Shown here one piece after another: positions 5,865-9,000 of a DNA stretch of 9,000 bases. The first letter of the stretch is position 1. The number at the start of each line of letters is the position of its first letter. Both the position numbers and the translations under genes were made by a program. The stretch is from assembly GCA_023437365.1 (NCBI GenBank), contig JAEZGK010000072.1:1-9000 (forward strand), given 5' to 3'. The notes under the pieces were generated by a model, which made no database searches, was not told the origin of the DNA, and was given only the letters and a program-made list of their open reading frames with translations. The DNA is from Bacillota bacterium (GTDB taxonomy: Bacteria > Bacillota > Clostridia > Lachnospirales > Lachnospiraceae).

Positions 5865-7103
5865 ATGGGAAAGGTTTATGTAGTCGGAGGCGGTGCTGCC
5901 GGAATGCTTGCTGCAATCACAGCGGCACGGAGTGGCCATAAGGTGGTTCTTCTGGAGAAAAATGAAAAGCTCGGCAAGAAGCTTTTTATTACCGGAAAGG
6001 GAAGATGCAATCTGACCAATGCCTGCGATAAAGAAACCTTCTTTGACCAGGTAGTAACCAACCCAAAGTTCTTATTCAAGGCATATCATACCTTCAGTAA
6101 TTATGATGCTATGGACTTTTTTGAACAGCTGGGCCTTCCGCTGAAGACCGAACGAGGCAACCGTGTATTTCCTGAATCAGATAAATCCTCGGATGTCATT
6201 GCCGTTTTAAAAAGAGAGCTTGAACGACAATCGGTAAGCATACGCTATAGAAGTGAGGTAACTAAGATTATCACAAAGGATGGAGCGTTTCACAGCCTAC
6301 AGATTAAGGGTTCCTCTGAAGAACTGATTGGAGATGCCGTTATTATCACTACAGGAGGTTTATCCTATCCTGTTACAGGCTCTGACGGTGACGGCTTTCG
6401 GTTTGCCAGAGAACTTGGACACACCGTTACTGAGCTTTCTCCCTCTCTGGTTCCGCTTTATACGGAGGAGATCTTTGTTAAGGAGCTGATGGGGCTTTCC
6501 TTAAAGAATGTCGAAATCCTGATAACCAGCGGTCAAAAGCAGATTTACAGAGATTTCGGAGAGCTTCTATTCACCCATTTTGGTGTCAGCGGTCCGGTGA
6601 TTCTAAGTGCCAGCAGCTATGTGATCCCTTATCTGAAAAACAAGGAGTCCCTGCTTTTAACCATTGATTTAAAGCCTGCCTTAACAGAGGAGCAGTTGGA
6701 CAATCGGATATTACGGGATTTTGAGGAATTTAAAAACAAACAATTTAAGAATTCCCTTGACCACCTATTGCCAAACAAACTAATAGATGTTATTATTCGT
6801 CTAAGCCTTATTGATTCGGAAAAGAAAGTAAATTCCATCACAAAGGAAGAAAGGCTGCAGCTGGTTCATGTTTTGAAGCATTTTCCGCTTCATATTACAA
6901 AGCTTGCCGATTACAATCAAGCTGTAGTTACCAAGGGAGGCGTCCACGTAAAAGAAGTCAATCCCTCGACCATGGAATCGAAGCTTGTAAAAAACGTGTA
7001 TTTTGCAGGAGAAGTTCTGGATTTGGATGCCCTGACCGGAGGCTATAACCTTCAGATTGCATGGTCCACGGCATATCTTGCAGGACTTTCCATATACAAG
7101 TGA
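5865..7103 (+). CDS. NAD(P)/FAD-dependent oxidoreductase, HI0933/YhiN (BaiN-like) family
   Basis: A cytosolic flavoprotein of 412 residues, the usual family length. The FAD-binding Rossmann motif GGGAAG is at 8-13, with Glu31 at the end of the second strand to hold the ribose. The family signature GKKLFITGKGRCNLTN is at 37-52, GGLSYPVTGSDGDG at 164-177, FTHFGVSGP at 236-244 and TKGGV at 356-360. The second FAD contact, AGEVLDLDALTGGYN, is at 381-395. In gut Clostridia a member of this family (BaiN) was proposed to act on bile acids. The E. coli member YhiN has more recently been linked to dihydrouridine formation in 23S rRNA, as I recall it. The sequence alone does not settle the substrate; the rRNA role is the more likely one for a conserved housekeeping copy. 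The start is fixed by AGGAAGGAAG at 5849-5858. A strong promoter lies upstream and cmk downstream. Confidence 0.93.
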   Translation: MGKVYVVGGGAAGMLAAITAARSGHKVVLLEKNEKLGKKLFITGKGRCNLTNACDKETFFDQVVTNPKFLFKAYHTFSNYDAMDFFEQLGLPLKTERGNRVFPESDKSSDVIAVLKRELERQSVSIRYRSEVTKIITKDGAFHSLQIKGSSEELIGDAVIITTGGLSYPVTGSDGDGFRFARELGHTVTELSPSLVPLYTEEIFVKELMGLSLKNVEILITSGQKQIYRDFGELLFTHFGVSGPVILSASSYVIPYLKNKESLLLTIDLKPALTEEQLDNRILRDFEEFKNKQFKNSLDHLLPNKLIDVIIRLSLIDSEKKVNSITKEERLQLVHVLKHFPLHITKLADYNQAVVTKGGVHVKEVNPSTMESKLVKNVYFAGEVLDLDALTGGYNLQIAWSTAYLAGLSIYK

Positions 7104-7125
7104 ATTGATAAATGAATTCACTTGT
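7096..7125. repeat. Inverted repeat across the flavoprotein stop codon
   Basis: A perfect 11-bp inverted repeat, ACAAGTGAATT (7096-7106) and AATTCACTTGT (7115-7125), with an 8-nt loop. The TGA stop at 7101-7103 lies in its left arm. No T-run follows, so it is a poor terminator. Its right arm is also part of the first 34-bp repeat unit. Confidence 0.6.
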
Positions 7126-7217
7126 CATGTACAAATAATTTATAAAACAATTCATTTGTCTATTACAATTGCATAATCAAACATTTCAATTGTCTTGTAC
7201 AAATGAATAAAATTCGA
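7116..7217. repeat. Three tandem 34-bp dyad repeats upstream of cmk
   Basis: Units at 7116-7149, 7150-7183 and 7184-7217 align without gaps at exactly 34 bp. By hand count they share 24, 23 and 22 of 34 positions pairwise. Shared positions include TTCAnTTGTC and a TAC-AA core; unit 1 has TGTACA and unit 3 the 8-bp palindrome TTGTACAA. Unit 3 has dyad symmetry TTCAnTTGT, 5 nt, ACAAnTGAA. A degenerate extra copy (TATACAAGTGAATTGATAA from 7093) lies 35 bp before the first core, within the end of the flavoprotein gene. The array stops just before the cmk ribosome binding site (GGAGG 7223-7227), which suggests an operator array. Confidence 0.65.
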
Positions 7218-7235
7218 AACCCGGAGGTAATTGCT

Positions 7236-7907
7236 ATGAAGAATTTCAATCTTGCAATTGACGGACCGGCCGGAGCCGGTAAAAGCACCATAGCGAAAAC
7301 AATTGCAAAACAGCTCGGTTTCATCTACGTAGATACCGGTGCCATGTATCGTGCTATGGCCTTGTATTTTTTAAGAAATCAGATTGAAGCATCAGACAGT
7401 ACTCGTATCGAAGCTGTCTGTAAGGATGTGGATATTACCATTGAGTATAAGGATGGTGAGCAATTCGTCCTTCTGAACGGTGAAAATGTCAATGGCCTGA
7501 TCCGAACAGAGGAAGTAGGTAATATGGCCAGTGCCTCCTCAGTGAATAAGGCAGTCCGACTGAAGCTGGTAGAGCTTCAGCAGGCGCTTGCAGCAAAAGA
7601 GAATGTCGTAATGGACGGAAGAGACATCGGAACCTATGTGCTTCCGAAGGCTGATTTAAAGATTTATCTGACTGCCAGCACAAAAGAGCGTGCAAGAAGA
7701 AGATGGGCAGAGCTGTACGAAAAAGGCTTGTCAGCAGATATAGATGAAATTGAAAAGGATATCATAGAGAGAGACAATAGAGATATGACCAGAGAATTTG
7801 CACCCCTCCGCCAGGCTAAAGACGCAATATATCTTGATTCTTCAGAGCTTCAGATTGATGAGGTGGTTGATAAAATTCTTAAATTATATCATGCCCGGGT
7901 AAAATAA
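7236..7907 (+). CDS. cmk: (d)CMP kinase
   Basis: A cytosolic nucleoside monophosphate kinase that converts CMP and dCMP to their diphosphates with ATP. The 223 residues fit the family. The P-loop GPAGAGKST is at 10-18 and VDTGAMYRA at 32-40. DGRDIGTYVLP at 127-137 forms part of the CMP site. RRRW with YEKG at 154-164 and RDNRDMTREFAPLRQAKDA at 179-197 are the usual lid and C-terminal motifs. An in-frame ATG at 7203 would add 11 residues, but it lies inside the third 34-bp repeat and has no ribosome binding site. ATG 7236 has a strong CCGGAGG 8 nt away and gives the normal family N-terminus. The ispH-S1 fusion follows after 69 bp, a gene pairing common in Clostridia. Confidence 0.96.
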   Translation: MKNFNLAIDGPAGAGKSTIAKTIAKQLGFIYVDTGAMYRAMALYFLRNQIEASDSTRIEAVCKDVDITIEYKDGEQFVLLNGENVNGLIRTEEVGNMASASSVNKAVRLKLVELQQALAAKENVVMDGRDIGTYVLPKADLKIYLTASTKERARRRWAELYEKGLSADIDEIEKDIIERDNRDMTREFAPLRQAKDAIYLDSSELQIDEVVDKILKLYHARVK

Positions 7908-7976
7908 CAGACTGATACACCACCCGATCCCGGGAAAGCTTATTCACACGATTGCTGCGGAAAGAAGGGTAAAGCT

Positions 7977-9000
7977 ATGAAGGTTACGGTTGCGAATAGT
8001 GCCGGTTTCTGTTTTGGAGTGAAAAGAGCTGTTGATCTTGTATATCAGGAGCTTGAAAATGGAAATCGAGTCTATACCTATGGACCGATTATCCATAATG
8101 AAGAAGTGGTCTCTGATTTATCAAGCAAGGGTGTTGTTGTGGTTGAAAACACGGAAGAATTAAAAACACTGCCTGCGGGAACAATAATTATACGTTCTCA
8201 TGGTGTTTCCGAAGCCATACAGGAAAAGCTTTCTTCGTATGGACATAAGATCATAGATGCAACATGTCCTTATGTCAAAAAAATACATAAGGCTGTCAGG
8301 GATAAAAGTACTGACGGGTACCATATCATCATCATGGGAAACCGTTCTCATCCGGAGGTAGAGGGTATCATCGGCTGGTGCAGAAATGTTTTTCAACCGG
8401 AGGCTTCGGAAGACTTTACGGTCATCGAAAATGAAGCGGATGCAGAGGGCTTTCAGCTCCCAAAGGATAGGAAGCTTTGTATCATAGCACAAACGACATT
8501 TAATTACAAGAAATTTCAAGATTTAGTTGAAATTATATTGAAAAAGGGTTATGATATATTTGTTTTAAATACGATTTGCAATGCCACGGAAGATCGCCAA
8601 ACAGAGAGTTATCAGCTGGCAAAGCAGTCCGATGCTATGATTGTAATAGGAGGCAAGAGTAGCTCAAATACAAGAAAGCTTTATGAAATATGCAAAAAAG
8701 AATGTGAAAATACTTACTATATACAGAAACTAGATGACCTGGATTTAAGCTTGCTTAAATCTTATCAGAACGTAGGTATTACAGCAGGGGCTTCGACCCC
8801 AAACAATATTATCAAGGAGGTTCATACCGCTATGTCAGAGAAGAGTTTCGAACAATTATTGGAAGAAGAGAAAGTAGTGAAAATAAGCAACGGTGATGTT
8901 GTAGAAGGAATTGTCTTGGGTGTGAAAGAAGATGAGATCATCTTAAATATAGGCTACAAGTCGGAAGGTATCATTACAAGAAATGAATATACCAATACAC
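7977..9000 (+). CDS. ispH: IspH (HMB-PP reductase) fused to ribosomal protein S1 domains, partial
   Basis: The gene runs off the window; 341 codons are present. Residues 1 to about 282 are IspH/LytB, the [4Fe-4S] enzyme that reduces HMB-PP to IPP and DMAPP in the MEP isoprenoid pathway. All three cluster cysteines are present: Cys12 in GFCFGV, Cys97 in TCPYV and Cys201 in NTICNATEDRQ. Also present are His40, His75 (RSHG), His125 and Glu127 (SHPEVEG), Thr173, and the substrate loops GGKSSSNTRKL and GASTPN. Instead of stopping, the frame continues through an acidic linker (288-302) into an S1-type OB fold (GDVVEGIVLGVKEDEIILNIGYKSEGII). In Clostridia such fusions carry several S1 repeats and supply RpsA, the ribosomal protein that binds mRNA. 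AGAAGGG at 7963-7969 precedes ATG 7977. The number of S1 domains cannot be seen here. Confidence 0.95.
   Translation, partial: MKVTVANSAGFCFGVKRAVDLVYQELENGNRVYTYGPIIHNEEVVSDLSSKGVVVVENTEELKTLPAGTIIIRSHGVSEAIQEKLSSYGHKIIDATCPYVKKIHKAVRDKSTDGYHIIIMGNRSHPEVEGIIGWCRNVFQPEASEDFTVIENEADAEGFQLPKDRKLCIIAQTTFNYKKFQDLVEIILKKGYDIFVLNTICNATEDRQTESYQLAKQSDAMIVIGGKSSSNTRKLYEICKKECENTYYIQKLDDLDLSLLKSYQNVGITAGASTPNNIIKEVHTAMSEKSFEQLLEEEKVVKISNGDVVEGIVLGVKEDEIILNIGYKSEGIITRNEYTNT

Noticed and set aside
5643..5939. Minus-strand frame of 98 codons in the gap before the flavoprotein gene
   Set aside because: It overlaps the flavoprotein start, runs through the promoter and the 5659-5677 hairpin, lacks a clear ribosome binding site, and has no recognisable motif.
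7116..7217. CRISPR array
   Set aside because: The units are contiguous and degenerate with no unique spacers between them, only three copies are present, and no cas gene is nearby.
7203..7235. Upstream in-frame ATG for cmk
   Set aside because: It lies inside the third 34-bp repeat without a Shine-Dalgarno, while ATG 7236 has a strong GGAGG and gives the normal family start.
8160..8519. Minus-strand frame of 119 codons
   Set aside because: It lies wholly within the ispH coding sequence, whose motifs are unmistakable; this is an antisense shadow.

Overview
The window looks like chromosomal housekeeping DNA from a low-to-moderate GC anaerobic Clostridia-type Firmicute, most likely a Lachnospiraceae relative. 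The evidence is the strong AGGAG-type ribosome binding sites, a gene order typical of Firmicutes (rimO-pgsA-cinA), a GerMN-like lipoprotein of the kind seen in spore-formers, and an IspH reductase fused in frame to ribosomal protein S1 repeats, an architecture known from Clostridia. All eight convincing protein genes lie on the + strand.

Layout. Positions 1-626 hold no convincing protein gene but are dense in perfect inverted repeats. The part from about 387 down to 146 reads best as a structured RNA on the minus strand: it has a weak promoter, several stable hairpins, a G-U wobble and a tandem G-A loop that fit only that strand, and a U8 terminator. folD follows (627-1475), then rimO (1599-2942), pgsA (2939-3478) and cinA (3502-4761). 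rimO, pgsA and cinA form a tight run: rimO and pgsA overlap by ATGA, and cinA starts 23 bp after pgsA. An AT-rich gap with a weak terminator-like hairpin leads to a GerMN-like lipoprotein gene (4934-5569). Two strong hairpins follow. A good sigma-A promoter with an extended -10 then drives a flavoprotein of the HI0933/YhiN family (5865-7103). Between that gene and cmk lies a 34-bp-period array of three dyad-symmetric repeats, with a degenerate fourth copy in the end of the upstream gene. cmk (7236-7907) and the ispH-S1 fusion (7977 to the window end, incomplete) finish the window.

Functions. The genes cover one-carbon metabolism (FolD), ribosome modification (RimO and possibly the flavoprotein), anionic phospholipid synthesis (PgsA), NAD salvage or nucleotide repair (CinA), CMP/dCMP phosphorylation (Cmk), and isoprenoid synthesis joined to translation (IspH-S1). 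They are mostly housekeeping and do not form one pathway. The less ordinary content is between the genes: the candidate minus-strand RNA, the 34-bp repeat array, the switch-like rimO leader, and the 22-bp-spaced direct repeat next to the flavoprotein promoter.
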